Of a stretch of 64,000 nucleotides of DNA, positions 11,801 through 22,297 are shown piece after piece. The stretch is taken from NCBI RefSeq assembly GCF_030867095.1, contig NC_081829.1, positions 48,729,036 to 48,793,035 on the forward strand. The letters are read 5' to 3'. The first letter of the stretch is position 1, and every line of letters starts with the position of its first letter. The position numbers and the translations under genes are program-made. A model generated the notes under the pieces. That model had not been told where the DNA came from and searched no databases. It was given only the letters and a program-made list of their open reading frames with translations. This DNA comes from Alligator mississippiensis. Its lineage: Eukaryota; Chordata; Crocodylia; Alligatoridae.

Positions 11801-12215
11801 GCTTGCAGAAAAGGACAATTTTCTTGCCATTTTCCAGTTGGTCTAATAAAAGGTATAGTTTTGGAACCAAGAATTCTAGTTTTTTGTATGTCTTTTTGTC
11901 TCAGACCAACACGGCTACCAAGTACACCCCTGAAACATGGAAGATGCCGAATTTTAGCCGATTTTGGATTTTAAACTTCATTGCAGAACAACAAGGAAGT
12001 TTTTTTTGCTTCCCTACCTACCTTCTGAAACATTCAGGGAAGGAATTCTACCAGATGGACACATCAAAGAGCTATTCAACACAGCTCACAAAGACACTCT
12101 CATGGACCCAGAAGGACAGACTTCCATCTTCAGCTCCCTCTGTGCAAAAATGAAGTTTATTTCCGACCTATGGGGACTTTTTACCATCTTGTACCATCTA
12201 CGCTTTTCCCAGAGC

Positions 12216-12242
12216 CTGATGAAGGGACTTTGATTCCCGAAA
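12216..12242 (+). other. Hammerhead-ribozyme-like motif, Penelope terminal repeat copy 2
   Basis: CTGATGA (12216-12222), the same GGGA/TCCC stem II, and GAAA (12239-12242). The first box differs from the upstream copy only at the variable fourth-to-fifth position (T for C), which hammerheads tolerate. The same reservation applies: the downstream part is not a clean stem III with cleavage site. Confidence 0.5.
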
Positions 12243-12331
12243 GCTTGCAGAAAAGGACAATTATCCTGTCACTTTCCAGTTGGTCTAATAAAAGGTATCA
12301 TTTTGGAACCAAGAGTTATAGTTTTTAGTAT

Positions 12332-12581
12332 GAAAATATAACGGTATTTTTCTGGTTCCGAGATGGCAAATCCCCTTGATGAAAGGATTACTTCCAGGGG
12401 CAAGGGAAGAGACTTCTGGTATCAAAGGTTGGGGATTAGGGGGCGGAACTTCCAGTCACAAGATGGTGACAAGGGGGCGGGGCACTTGTCAAGGGATGGG
12501 AAAACCTATGTGTTCTTTGACAGCTTGCCAAAACTCAGGAAGTGGCCCTCCACCTGAAATAATTGCCCATCCCTGGTAAAT
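12332..12581. other. Unclassified mixed sequence, no gene
   Basis: It contains GGGGGCGG boxes and a CAAGATGGTGACAAG segment that has a repeat-like look, but I could not find termini or a second copy in this window. Confidence 0.35.
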
Positions 12582-12646
12582 CTGGAGCACTCTGGTTGTT
12601 TCAGTAAGCATTGTGATTGGGTGCTGAGATAACCAGAGTGCTCTGG
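12582..12646. repeat. Short inverted repeat (about 18-base arms)
   Basis: CTGGAGCACTCTGGTTGT (12582-12599) is inverted at 12629-12646, with a 29-base loop. It is MITE-like in form; no flanking duplication was identified. Confidence 0.5.
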
Positions 12647-13636
12647 ACAGAAAGAATAAACCTATTATTATTATAGTTTAAGTAGATATCTCCACAGCTA
12701 AACATGCTAGAGTGCAAAGCTCATGGCTAGTGTGTCAGTACCAGTGAGCTAAGTAGTGTATCCTAGCTATGGTAACAAAAACTCTATAAAATGGGTAAAA
12801 TGCTGTAATATATACCCTAGTACATGCACACATATCAGTGGGAGTTCCATGCATGGATGGAAAACAGTGTAATGATTCTAAGTTACTTCAGTGAGACTAC
12901 TTGTATTAATATTATTCATATGAATATAAGTCATAGCTCTGAGAAACTATTCCTGCAATCATTGTAACAACTTCTCTTTTCATATTTTTAAGACAGCACA
13001 TTTGCAATAACAAAATTACTGATGTTAAGTCATATCTCAGCTGGTGCATATCTGTGCTTGCACTGATCTCAATGGAGGCTTTCAAATTTACACCATCTCA
13101 AGAAGAAATTGGACATAAATATTTATGTCTGTTTTGTGATTTAGTGCAAATATAGTACTAAGAAGTTGGACAATATGTGTAGACTATTTTTATTAGGATG
13201 TACAGTAGCAAAATGAATGGTTAGTAAACACATTGTGTTTCCTTTTATTCCAATCCTCTATCCCATCCTTTTATATTGTGAACATGAGTAACCTACAAGC
13301 TAAACTAAAACATTTTGTTAATCATACAGAATCATGCGAGTAACAGCTATTCATATTAGTAGCACTTATTTGCATGATCAAATAAAGCACAAGTGTTTGA
13401 TAGGAAACCACGTATAGTACGGTAATAGTAATGAATAGAATAACTATAGTAATTTATTTTGATAACTTTGATGATGTATTTTGAGGACCTTTATGACAAA
13501 ACAATTTATTTGCAACTGTCCTACATATTAGTTGGATGTGCCTGGGATTTTTATAGATGTTTCAAGATTTGCCACTGATTCTAGAGACAAGGATTTTTTT
13601 TCAGGCGGTATATTTTATAGAATCAACTATATATTT
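12647..13636. other. AT-rich intergenic DNA, nothing recognised
   Basis: Only short frames. No repeat ends or exons were recognised. Confidence 0.5.
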
Positions 13637-13719
13637 GGAATAAAGTTGGACAAGCATTCAAATCCAAAGCATTCTTCAGGTCTTCTGCTTTGGATTTGAA
13701 AGTTGTCTAACTTTATCCC
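13637..13719. repeat. 35-base-arm hairpin palindrome
   Basis: The arms at 13637-13671 and 13686-13719 are inverted copies sharing CAAATCCAAAGCA and ATAAAGTT with a few differences, around a 14-base loop (TTCTTCAGGTCTTC). The sequence just after it, CTATCCAATAAAAGGTATC, resembles the Penelope tail GTCTAATAAAAGGTAT, so it may be a diverged Penelope-tail derivative. Confidence 0.6.
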
Positions 13720-13911
13720 AAGTCTACAGGCTATCCAATAAAAGGTATCTCCCCCCCCTCCCAAAAAAACCCTAAACCCTTGCTTCTCACATAGGTACAA
13801 CATCACTCTGATATTACCACTGATTCTCAGAAGTTTGCCACTTTTTGAAGGCTGTCTTCATGATTTCCACAAAATGTGCAAAATAGTAAGTACAGTTCAT
13901 AGGACTTCTTA

Positions 13912-14800
13912 GGGGCATAGGTTGTAGCCATGTTGGTCTAAGGACAATGCAGACAAGGTTTTTTGGGTAAAGACCCAATACTAAAGAGATCTTCCCAGAA
14001 CCACCAATCCTAGCCTTTAAGCAATCACTGAACCTCGCCAACCACATCACCAGAAGCAAACTTCCTATGGCCCAAAATACACTGAATGGATCCAGACCAT
14101 ACCATGACAAGAAATGTAAAATCTGCCAGTATATCTCCACCACCGCCACAATAACTACACCCCACAACAGAAATGTAATATATCTCATCCAGTGCACTAA
14201 ATGCCCTGATGGAAAACATATAGGAAAAACCAAACAACAAATGCGCAACAGAATGAACTCATACCAAAAATCTACCAAAGACAAAAATACCCAGTTACCT
14301 GTGGGGGCACATTTCTCACAGAAAACCACTCTCTCTCCAGTCTCTCAGTTCTAATCCTCAAAGGGAATTTACAAAATACCTTTCACAGATGATCCTATGA
14401 ACTTCACTCCATCAACCTACTGGATACAAAAAAATCATGCACTAAATATAGACTTGGGATTTATGACACATTATAACCTGCCTAACATCTGATACCCCAG
14501 GTAACCTCTCTACTATTTACCAGCTATATTCTTATCACCAGGTCTACATCCCCCCTGCCCCCCGCTATTTCTCACCCATTGACTGCCTCAATTTGCATTT
14601 TCACTGACTGGCATTCTTGCATGCATACTTGCCCTCTGGTTTCTATTCTCTTCACCCAGGAAGAGCACAGGCAAACTGCAGATGCTTCCTCAGCCTGGTG
14701 AAGGGTGTTTGTACTCAAGACCTTGCAAAGACTTTTTTCAATCATTTGAGTTCGTTTAATAAAAGATATTGGATTTACCCAAATAACCTCATCTGCCTCA
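13912..14800 (+). mobile_element. Penelope-like element, 3' part with GIY-YIG region and an inverted tail fragment
   Basis: The frame 14067-14354 encodes the end of a Penelope protein: a Cys/His cluster (YHDKKCKICQYI) and then NVIYLIQCTKC ... KHIGKTKQQMRNRM, the GIY-YIG endonuclease region. Upstream sequence near 13985-14060 still matches the same protein (FPEPPILAFK-like in another frame). The 3' tail ends around 14690-14800 with a degraded CTGGTGA box and GTTTAATAAAAGATATTGG. At 13912-13970 the extreme tail (GTTGTAGCCATGTTGGTCTA, AGACAAGGTT, TTGGGTAA) lies in the opposite orientation directly before the body. Small inverted tail pieces at the 5' junction are known for Penelope insertions. 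The RT core is absent, so it is a truncated dead copy. Confidence 0.82.
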
Positions 14801-15983
14801 GACTTCTTAGGTCATATAAAACTGGAAACTGCCCATTACCCACACAAATAGTATGATTTATAGTTTGAGAATCAGTATGTTATATAACCTCCTCTTGCTG
14901 CTTAGAAAATCTGACCTCCCTTGACATAAATACACCAATCCGCCTTCCAAAAAAAAGAGAGAAATCTGTCTGAATGAGATTCAGAGAGCTGGATCCTGTG
15001 GTGTTTTATAGAATTATTCATTGATAGAATTGCACAGCTCTGGGTAGAATCCATATTGTGAATTATGTATCTAATCTGGTATAGCTGCTTCTCTTACTGT
15101 ACATAGAAATCCAACCAAGCAAGATTATTTTTCACAACTGCAAATTGCATTCAAGAAAATGTAAAACATGTTATTATTGTAGCAATATATTTTCCACTCT
15201 CATTTTGTTAATTTGGTAGGTAGTGAATAGACTTTGACTTGACATTGCAATCCTTGCACACTAAAAATTCCCACTGGTCTCAGTGAACATTTGCAATGTG
15301 CAAGAGATAGTGGTTCAAGTCCCATAAATTTAATTAATTCCATTTCTCTTGTTTAATATTGAGGGCCCAATGCTACATTCCTTCTCAGGTAAAACTTTCT
15401 TTAAGAGCAAGATTGAGTACAACTTGAATTTTCAGTGGTGAGTTCCTAAGTTTCTTTTATTTTTAATGTAAATGCTCGAATAGTTAGTCAATATCTGCCT
15501 GTCTATTCATAAGCAACCACATTAAGTGTTCTTCCTAAGTCTTATGTGGATCCAAACTCATATTGTATACACTAATGAGCAACTGTGTGTATGTGTGTGT
15601 AACTATTTGTACACACAATTACCAGATTATTTTCTATAAAAACAGGGTTTGCAGGTGTGACAAAAGATGAAAACAATCTTTGCAGACACAATTATACAAT
15701 CCACATTTCAAAATTAATTCCAAAGTTTAAAATAATGATGTTATATGTGAAAATTAGTTGCTTTTTTATTTATTAGGCAAGTGACCTAAATTTTGGTTTC
15801 TATCTTCCTTTTTCCAAGAGCTGGTATCATCCCAGCCACAAGCAACTCAAGCCATGCACTTTCCAAGGTTTAACATTTACAAATTTTATGGTTTGCAGTT
15901 TATCATCAGAATCTTGTTCTGATGTGAGATCTTAAGAATATTTTAAATTGCAAAAGCTTTTCCATTCACCTTTTCTTAAGTAC
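14801..15983. other. AT-rich intergenic DNA, nothing recognised
   Basis: No coding region, RNA gene or transposon end was recognised. A short TGTG/CACA stretch lies near 15583-15620. Confidence 0.5.
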
Positions 15984-16068
15984 CTTATATACTCGATTCC
16001 AAGAGTAAATATGATTTACCCATTTAATATGCGGGGAAAAGGCCCCTCATCTTGGAATCAAGTATAAG
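15984..16068. repeat. Inverted repeat CTTATA...CGATTCCAAGA / TCTTGGAATCAAGTATAAG
   Basis: Arms 15984-16004 and 16050-16068 are inverted copies with two small differences. The bases that follow (CAGGGCAGGGCAG) recur near 58018, beside the MITE-like unit at 58594-58700, suggesting a shared repeat family. It may be one end of a longer non-autonomous transposon. Confidence 0.5.
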
Positions 16069-16330
16069 GCTGCAGGGCAGGGCAGTTGCTGTGGCTCTGA
16101 TTCTGGCTCCAACCCAGGGCTCGGGCGAGAGCTACAGTTGCTGCCTGCACCTCTGCAGTCTTGGGCCCCCTTCCTCCTCTTCCTCCATATCACCAAATTC
16201 TACAGCCTCTGCTTCCCTGCCTGCCCTCCTACACACTTAACCAGCACTGTACCTACACACCTGGTGGCCCCAGGTGAACTTTTAGTATTCCCCACCCCGC
16301 TTCACCAGAGATAATGATAATAATAATAAT

Positions 16331-17087
16331 TGTCACAACCAAATTAAGTAGTGCCCATGTCACAAACAAGTAAAACCATTCAAAACAGTTTTTTTCTGCA
16401 CTAGGTTAACTAAGGGTTAACAATAATGATAGTAACCGCTTTTTTGCTGCTCATGTCAAAAAGAAATTTATAACTGCGACACTAACATGAAATAGAACTT
16501 AGCCTTCTGTGCTGTACATAAATCATTATAATTGGTCAAAGAAAACAGGGAGTAACCCTATGATAACACCCTAGCGAAGACCGCTAGATAATTGGCGATT
16601 CTAATTAAATTTATGACGTGGCAAAAAGCAATTGGCTATTACACAAGCAAAACCCATCTTCACTTCCGTGAAGAACAGGAGACCTCCGCGCACACACCTG
16701 AAAAAACCTCTGAACGTATGCGTGAGAATAACTGACAAATTGATCGCTTGTCAGTCTCCCCCGTCTCGACCTTATCAGACATAAATCAACGACCTGCCGG
16801 CCCGACTTTTTTCTCCGTTTATCTGCCCAACCAAAGAACTCTTATGCAGACCGACCTATGACCTACAAACCTTAAGCTGTAACTAACCAAGTATCTCTGA
16901 CCTCCGCTATTCACCACCTTGACGGCGTGAGTAAATAATCTTGCTTTGCAACCGATAAGCATCCGCCTAATTAATTCCACTCCAAGCGTCACAAATACCC
17001 ACCTGACGGCCTTCTAAGGCCCTGGACTCTTATCTGCCCGGTTGGGAGTCAGGGAGAGCTGCTGGCCGGCTGCCCTGGGTCCCGACA
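16331..17087 (+). mobile_element. Solo LTR of an endogenous retrovirus-type element
   Basis: The 757-base unit starts TGTCACAACC and ends GGTCCCGACA (TGTC...GACA ends) and is flanked on both sides by ATAAT, fitting a 5-base target-site duplication. The flanks are TAA-rich, which weakens that test. Inside are an AATAAT near 16935, followed by CTTGCTTTGCAACCG, which resembles the U5 start of gammaretrovirus-like LTRs, and a C/T-rich end with TCTGCCCGGTTGGGAG. No primer-binding site or internal genes follow, so it is a recombined single LTR. Its base composition differs from the AT-rich surroundings. The orientation is inferred from the polyadenylation-like signal. Confidence 0.65.
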
Positions 17088-17092
17088 ATAAT

Positions 17093-18315
17093 AATTTAAA
17101 AATTACCATTTTTGAGCCCCCTTTCTGTTTGACTCTGGGCAGCTGCCTGGGTTGCCCATGCCTGTGTCCAGTCCTGCACTTACCTTTGCTTGGGCACCAA
17201 CAGGCTTCATCTGTACACCCGTCTGGGTGCATGACCCTAGCCCAGATAGGTAGCATTTTATGTCAGTAAAAAATTGTGATGATAAAGTACAAGTTATAAA
17301 ATGTGAAATGTTAAAACACAGGAAATGGTATAGTTTGAGTTGCTTCTAAGAAGGATGATACCAGTCCTTGAAAAAAGAAAGAAGGAGAAAGGAGGCAGGA
17401 AGAAGGCAGCGGCAGTGGGGAGGGTAGATGAGAGAATGGGGTGTATGGGGCCTGAGGCTGCAGGGGGCAGAAACTGCAGAGGGGGTAGCACAACAGGGAG
17501 AGTTAGAAGGGAAGTGCAAGTTGTGGTAGGGACAGGCACAAGGGGTGTTGCCCTGTGGTGTCAGTCCAACTCTCAGGATCTCAATATTGCGCTGTTAGAC
17601 AGGAAGGTGAGACACAATTGCACTTATACAAACACACAGATCAATTAGGTGCATACACACACACACTACCAGCTCAGGCACATACACATCCAAACCAGCC
17701 TAAGTATGTGCATACCTATCACCAATTCAAGCACATACACCCCAAAAGTTAGACACAGATCACTAATTCATATATCATGCACACAATACCATATATATAC
17801 ACACACTCATCAGTTCACACACATACAACCCACCTATACATACACACAGGCTTAGGGTACCTGGGGGAAGATTCAGGTGAGAAAGAGAGAGAGTTAAAGT
17901 GTAGGGAGTGAAAGTTGCCAGAACCGGGACTAGAACTAGTGGACTACAGAGAAGCTGGCTAAGGAACTGAGGCTTGGGTTTTCTTAAGGTACACTGGGGC
18001 TGGAAACTGAGGCAGACAGCTGAGATATTGGGGGAAGGGGGGGACAGATAAGTGGTGGCAAGGAGGAGACAGCCAGGAAAGAAACTGAGGCAGAAACCTG
18101 GTTGCTCAGGGGAAAAGGAAAAGGCAGTGGGAATAAGACAGTGGCAAAGAAACATGGGGTTTGGAGGCAGAGAGGAGCTCAGGACAGGTGTTGGAGGTGG
18201 CAGTGAGCCAGAAGCAAGAGAGGGAGAAATGAGACAGAAGTTAGAGGGGTGAGGAGCAGAGATTGGAGCAGGGCCAAACCAGAGTAAAGCAAAACCCAAC
18301 TTAGGAGCCCAAATA
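17093..18315. other. Purine-rich and CA-rich intergenic sequence, no gene
   Basis: It includes G/A-rich runs at 17370-17530 and 17870-18260 and CA-rich sequence at 17640-17850 (TACACACAC, CACATAC units). Open frames here follow the composition bias. No domain was recognised. Confidence 0.5.
17640..17850. repeat. CA-rich low-complexity tract
   Basis: Irregular ACACAC, ACATACAC and CATACAC units, interrupted. Confidence 0.75.
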
Positions 18316-18668
18316 ACAGTTTTATTAAACAGACAACACACTACACAGCCCCATGAAGTTATTGGTTCACACACCCACACACACACACACACACACACAA
18401 GCACTCATAATGGCAGCAGGAGAAAGAGACTCAGTGGAAGGGCTGGAGTCCAGGTAGGGCAGAGAAGCAGAGTCCAAGTCCTTGGTTGAAGAGGGGGTGG
18501 TGGGTGATAGCTACCTATCCAGGCTGGAAAGGGGTCCTTGTCCAGTAGGTGTTGTCCAGAGGTGGGTCACCGGCAGGGCCTCTGAGTGGATAGGTGGTGT
18601 GGCATGGTGCTGGTCCAGATGGAGAGGGCGTCCCACTGGGTCTGTCTTCACTACCCCTTTTTATAGGG
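18316..18668 (-). promoter_or_regulatory. Possible minus-strand LTR core (TATA box and polyadenylation signal)
   Basis: On the minus strand, CCCCTATAAAAAGG-type sequence (about 18653-18666) is followed about 340 bases downstream by TTTAATAAAACTGTT (about 18310-18324). A TATA box and an AATAAA at that spacing resemble U3-R-U5 of an LTR. I could not define TG/CA ends or duplications, and chance occurrence is possible. Confidence 0.25.
18368..18399. repeat. (CA)n microsatellite
   Basis: An almost uninterrupted run of CA dinucleotides. Confidence 0.9.
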
Positions 18669-19387
18669 GCAGACCTTGTGTGACTCTAGTGACAAGAGGC
18701 ATGCCCAAGCAAGGGTCAGCCCCTGGTGTACTAAGCATGTGTGCTCCATGCAGGGATGTGCAGTTTTGGGTGTCTGTAATGGTGAGGCACAATGGTAGAG
18801 TTGCTGGTTCTGCAGGGTCTTTTGTCTTTCAAATGCTGGGTTCTTGTCTCTGTTCCTGGGTGAGGTCCATGGTTCCTGAATGAATCAATGCAAGATGATG
18901 GCTCAGTAGTTACAAGCCATTCAGTAGAGGCCTGCTACCACTGTATTTCAATCATTCCCAATCACTCTCATTCATCCAGGAACCAATTTACATGGGAGAG
19001 GTACATGACTCATACAGTTGCAACCCAGGGGATGCCCGGGCAGAGGACACAAGCTGGAGACTTGACATACAAAATGGAAACTTGACATTACTTTGGTTCA
19101 CTTACAAACACAGGCCTAAACCATGCAATATCCATATGAAACAATAAAAATCGATACGAAAATGATAATAATACAATATACAACAGAAAGAATCAATATA
19201 AACCTAATAATAATGCAATATAAATTAATGGATATCCAAAACCAAAAACTTGCTACCAAAATAAAAATGTTAAAGCTTATCCTAAATCTGAGCTCACTTA
19301 TGCTTGTCTATAGGGAATAGAGAGGGAGGGAAAGAAAAGCCAGAAATAATTGGGGAAGGGAAGGGAATGCATATCTATCATAGATAT
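18669..19387. other. Mixed to AT-rich sequence, nothing recognised
   Basis: No gene or repeat ends were recognised. 19120-19300 is strongly A-rich. Confidence 0.45.
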
Positions 19388-19434
19388 AAAACCCCCAGTT
19401 TTTCTTTTTTAATACATATATATAACAAGTATTA

Positions 19435-19470
<36 letters not shown>

Positions 19471-19499
19471 TGTATTAAAAAATAAAAACTGGGGGTTTT
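19388..19499. repeat. Inverted repeat containing a (TATG)n microsatellite
   Basis: Arms 19388-19418 (AAAACCCCCAGTTTTT...) and 19471-19499 (...AAAAACTGGGGGTTTT) are inverted copies. Between them lie AT-rich sequence and about eight TATG units (19441-19474). The form suggests a small MITE whose centre expanded into a microsatellite. Confidence 0.6.
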
Positions 19500-19599
19500 G
19501 CTACAGGGGCATGCCCACATATGCAGGCACATGCTCTTACACCAGCTCAAATAGAAGCAGTGCAAATTTGAGCTACCTGATGGGAGCAACAGGCAACTT

Positions 19600-21410
19600 T
19601 CCCCTCAGCTTCAAGATGGTAGGATGTGGGGAAGGTGTGCATCTGGCATTTTTGCCGCAGCTACACTCGGGAGCACACCTGGCAGAGGGAGGTGGTCTGG
19701 GAGCAGCTCAAGCAGGAACTGCTAGAACTGGAGAGGTGCCTGGCCACTGACCCAACCAACCCATCCCTTTGCAGAGAGTGTCAGGAGAGGTTGGAAGAGC
19801 TTTGTGTTCTGGACAACCATTGCGCCCACGATGTGTTTGTCCATGCACGTGTGCAGCTCCTTTGGGAAATGGACCATGGATCCTGCTTCTTTTATGCCCT
19901 GAAGAAGAGGTGAGGGGCCAAGAAGTAAACCACCTACCTTCTGGCAGGTGATGGCATGGCCCTCATTGATCCAAGTGATATGCGCCAAGGTACGCAGGCC
20001 TTCTACAAAAAGCTCTTCTCCCTGGATCCAACCGATGTCAAAGCGTGTCAGACCCTGTGAGAGGGACTCCTGCAGGTCAGCATGAGTGACTGGAACTGTC
20101 TGGAGGCTCCTCTCACTCTGGCTGCGTTTTTGGTCACCCACCGCCTGTCGTAGTTTGGGCCAAATCTGAGGGAATTGAGGAACTCTCCCTGTTGTTCTGG
20201 AGGCCTGTGCTGACCCTCCTGCTGAAGAAGAGGAATCCCCACAACCTGAGGAGCTGGCATCCCATGTCCCTCCTCTGCATGGACTACAAGGTAGCAGTGA
20301 AGGCCATCTTGCTGTGCCTGCAGTCCATGCTGAACGACGTGATCCATCTGGACCAGATGTACACGGTGCCCGGACGTTCCATCTTCAACAACCTGTACCT
20401 GGTTCAGGACCTCCTGGAGCTAGCACACCAGGAGGGCCTGTCTTTTGCCCTCCTATCCCTGGACCAGGAGAAGGCATTTGACAGAGTGGATCACAGGTAC
20501 CTCACGGGCATGCTGTGGGCCTTTGGTTTTGGGCCCTGCTTTGTACAGGCTCTACAGGAGATGTATACCTCTGCAGAGTGTTTTCTCAAGCTCAACTGGA
20601 CCCTCATTCTCCTGCGGAGGCAGATGGCAGGGTTGATGCTTTGAGGGCTGGCGGTGTGGCTGGTCCTGTCAGCATATGCTGATGATGTACTTCTCACGGC
20701 CCAGGACTCAGGCAACCTGGTGCAAGTGGAGGCCTGCCAGGCATTGTAATCGGCAGCCTCCTCTGTTCGGGTCAACTGGGTCAAGAGCTTTGGCCTGGCA
20801 CTGGGTGATGGGTGGCAGGTGGGTTCCACCGCTGGAGCACAGGCTTGCTGCATTACTTGGGGGTCTACCTGCTCCCCACAGACCCCTCCTCACCTGAGAA
20901 CTGGCACCAGTTGGAGGCAAGGGTGGTGGAGTGGCTCCGGGCATGGGCAGGGCTCCTGAGGTATCTCTCCCTACATGGGAGAGTGCTGGTGCTGAACCAG
21001 CTGATCCTTTCCATGCTCTGGCATTGCTTATACACCCTGCCTGTGTCTCCTGAGGTCCTGGCAGGGTTCCAGAGATGGGCACTGGAGTTTTTCTGACCAG
21101 GACAGCACTGGGTCACTGCTGAGGTCCTGAGCTTCCCCTTGCAGGAGGGCAACCAAGGTCTGGTTTGCCTCCGCAGCCAGGTCCTGACGTTCCACCTTCA
21201 GGCCCTACAGTGACTGCTGTACGGTGTCAGGAGCCACACAACATGGGGCCCCCTGGGGTGTGCCTTCCTCCGCCACTTCCAGGGGTTCCAATATGACTGG
21301 TAGCTCCTCAGCCTGCAGGGCTTCTCCCTGTAAGACCTGCGAGGGCTGCCAGATTTCTACCAGGATCTCCTTTGGGCTGAGGTGGCTCTAGTTGTCACCT
21401 AGAGCCTGGC
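19600..21410 (+). mobile_element. Tx1-clade (L1-like) LINE ORF2 remnant
   Basis: Pieces of one long reverse transcriptase protein lie in order in several frames. 19626-19913 (SYTREHTWQREVVWEQL; CAHDVFVHARVQLLWEMD) is the region before the RT. 20192-20644 holds VLTLLLKKRNPHNLRSWHPM (usually KKGD...NWRP), YTVPGRSIFNNLYLVQDLLE and LLSLDQEKAFDRVDHRYL (RT motif A). The catalytic box SAYADDVLL is at 20669-20695. 20812-21096 carries LHYLGVYLLP and LHGRVLVLNQLILSMLWHCL. This order and wording match the Tx1 group of L1-related elements first described in Xenopus. Stops (for example 20642, 20746, 21096) and several frameshifts make it inactive. No endonuclease domain is left upstream, so it is 5'-truncated near 19600. 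The end near 21410 is approximate. Confidence 0.85.
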
Positions 21411-21943
21411 AGCACTCGGTCCAAGTGGCCCCAGCTCCCAGACAGTGCGGGGAGCAGTGCTGCACCCATGCCATGGGGCAGCAGCAGCATGGGTGCCAGG
21501 TGGCTGGGGCTGATCCCCACTATCTCATGCCATGTGGGGGGGTGGGCTGTGCCATGAGTTCCCATTGACCCCCACGGCCACTGCTACAGCCGGTGAGTGT
21601 GGGGCTTTTTTTTTTTCAGTGACAGAGGCTGGGAGCAGGTGGGGCAGGAACTGGGGAGTTGGGGGAGCAAACGGGGGTGGGGCTGAGCAGGGGCGATTGA
21701 GGGAACAAGCATGGGCTGGGGCCAGGTGGGGGCTAGCCATAGAGGTGCTTTGGCTACCAAAGTGGAGGACCAGAGCCTCCGGTTGCCTCAGGGCATAGTC
21801 TGGGACCGTGCCTTGCTCCGCTGTATTGCAGCGCATTTTGGTTGGGTTTTTTTTGACCCCTGGATATCCAGGGGTCTAATTTTGCCCCCCCACCCCACTC
21901 CTGCTGTAAATTTGCAGTGCAGGGAATCTTTTTTTTGTTCCCT
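21411..21943. other. G/C-rich sequence, no gene recognised
   Basis: Contains GCAGCAGCAGCATGGG and T/C runs. Frames on both strands follow base composition and show no domain. Confidence 0.4.
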
Positions 21944-21997
21944 CATGTGCCTCTTGCAGCATCTCAAAGGGGTGTGAGACATTGCAAGAGGCACGTG
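21944..21997. repeat. 23-base-arm hairpin
   Basis: CATGTGCCTCTTGCAGCATC... (21944-21966) is inverted at 21975-21997 with two or three differences, around an 8-base loop (AAGGGGTG). Confidence 0.65.
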
Positions 21998-22185
21998 TAT
22001 ACTTGTCTGGACATTCCCAAGAAGAGCAGGCAGTAGGAGGTGCAAGTGTTGGGGGAGACAGGTATCAGGGAGCAAGCTGCTTGACCCTCTCACTGCTCAC
22101 CTCTACCACCTGCCCACCTACTGCATGCTCCCCTCCCCACCTGCCACCCTGCCACTGCTTTCCTTGAGGCACCAGTGGCAGAGAC

Positions 22186-22297
22186 AAATTTAAGACAGCC
22201 CTCCAATAATTAGATTCTATACATGGGAAATTATTGATGATTTATTAATTTTTTTTCCATATGTAGAATCTAATTATTGGGAACTTGTCTTAAATTC
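22186..22297. mobile_element. MITE-like palindromic unit, family copy 1
   Basis: The outer parts TTTAAGACA / TGTCTTAAA and inner parts CCAATAATTAGATTCTA / TAGAATCTAATTATTGG are inverted around an AT-rich centre. A second copy with the same plan lies at 58594-58700, and both are preceded by CTGCCACTGCTTTYCC and followed by TCTTGGATTTGG. This suggests they are ends of a longer repeat. Confidence 0.6.

Larger units (their letters stand above)
11746..12331 (+). mobile_element. Penelope-like element remnant with two copies of its terminal repeat
   Basis: A module of about 144 bases occurs twice in the same orientation, at 11746-11890 and 12188-12331, with a 442-base period. It reads CTTGTACCATCTAC, CCCAGAGCCTGA, a stem-loop, GAAAGCTTGCAG, then GTTGGTCTAATAAAAGGTAT and TTTTGGAACCAAGA. 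This is the 3'-tail type sequence of Penelope-like elements, and the first copy is followed by CAGACCAACACGGCTACC. Tandem terminal modules of this kind (pseudo-LTRs) are known for Penelope elements. The roughly 300 bases between them hold a short frame with no recognised domain and no RT or GIY-YIG. It could be a severely deleted autonomous element or a non-autonomous derivative. Confidence 0.75.

Noticed and set aside
13814-14329. 171-residue minus-strand ORF as a membrane protein
   Set aside because: It is antisense to the Penelope GIY-YIG region on the + strand. The hydrophobic look comes from the reverse complement of that sequence.
17775-18404. 209-residue minus-strand ORF
   Set aside because: It begins in a CA/TG repeat and runs through purine-rich sequence. 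The Ser/Pro/Leu-rich product has no recognised domain, and no splice or promoter evidence supports it.
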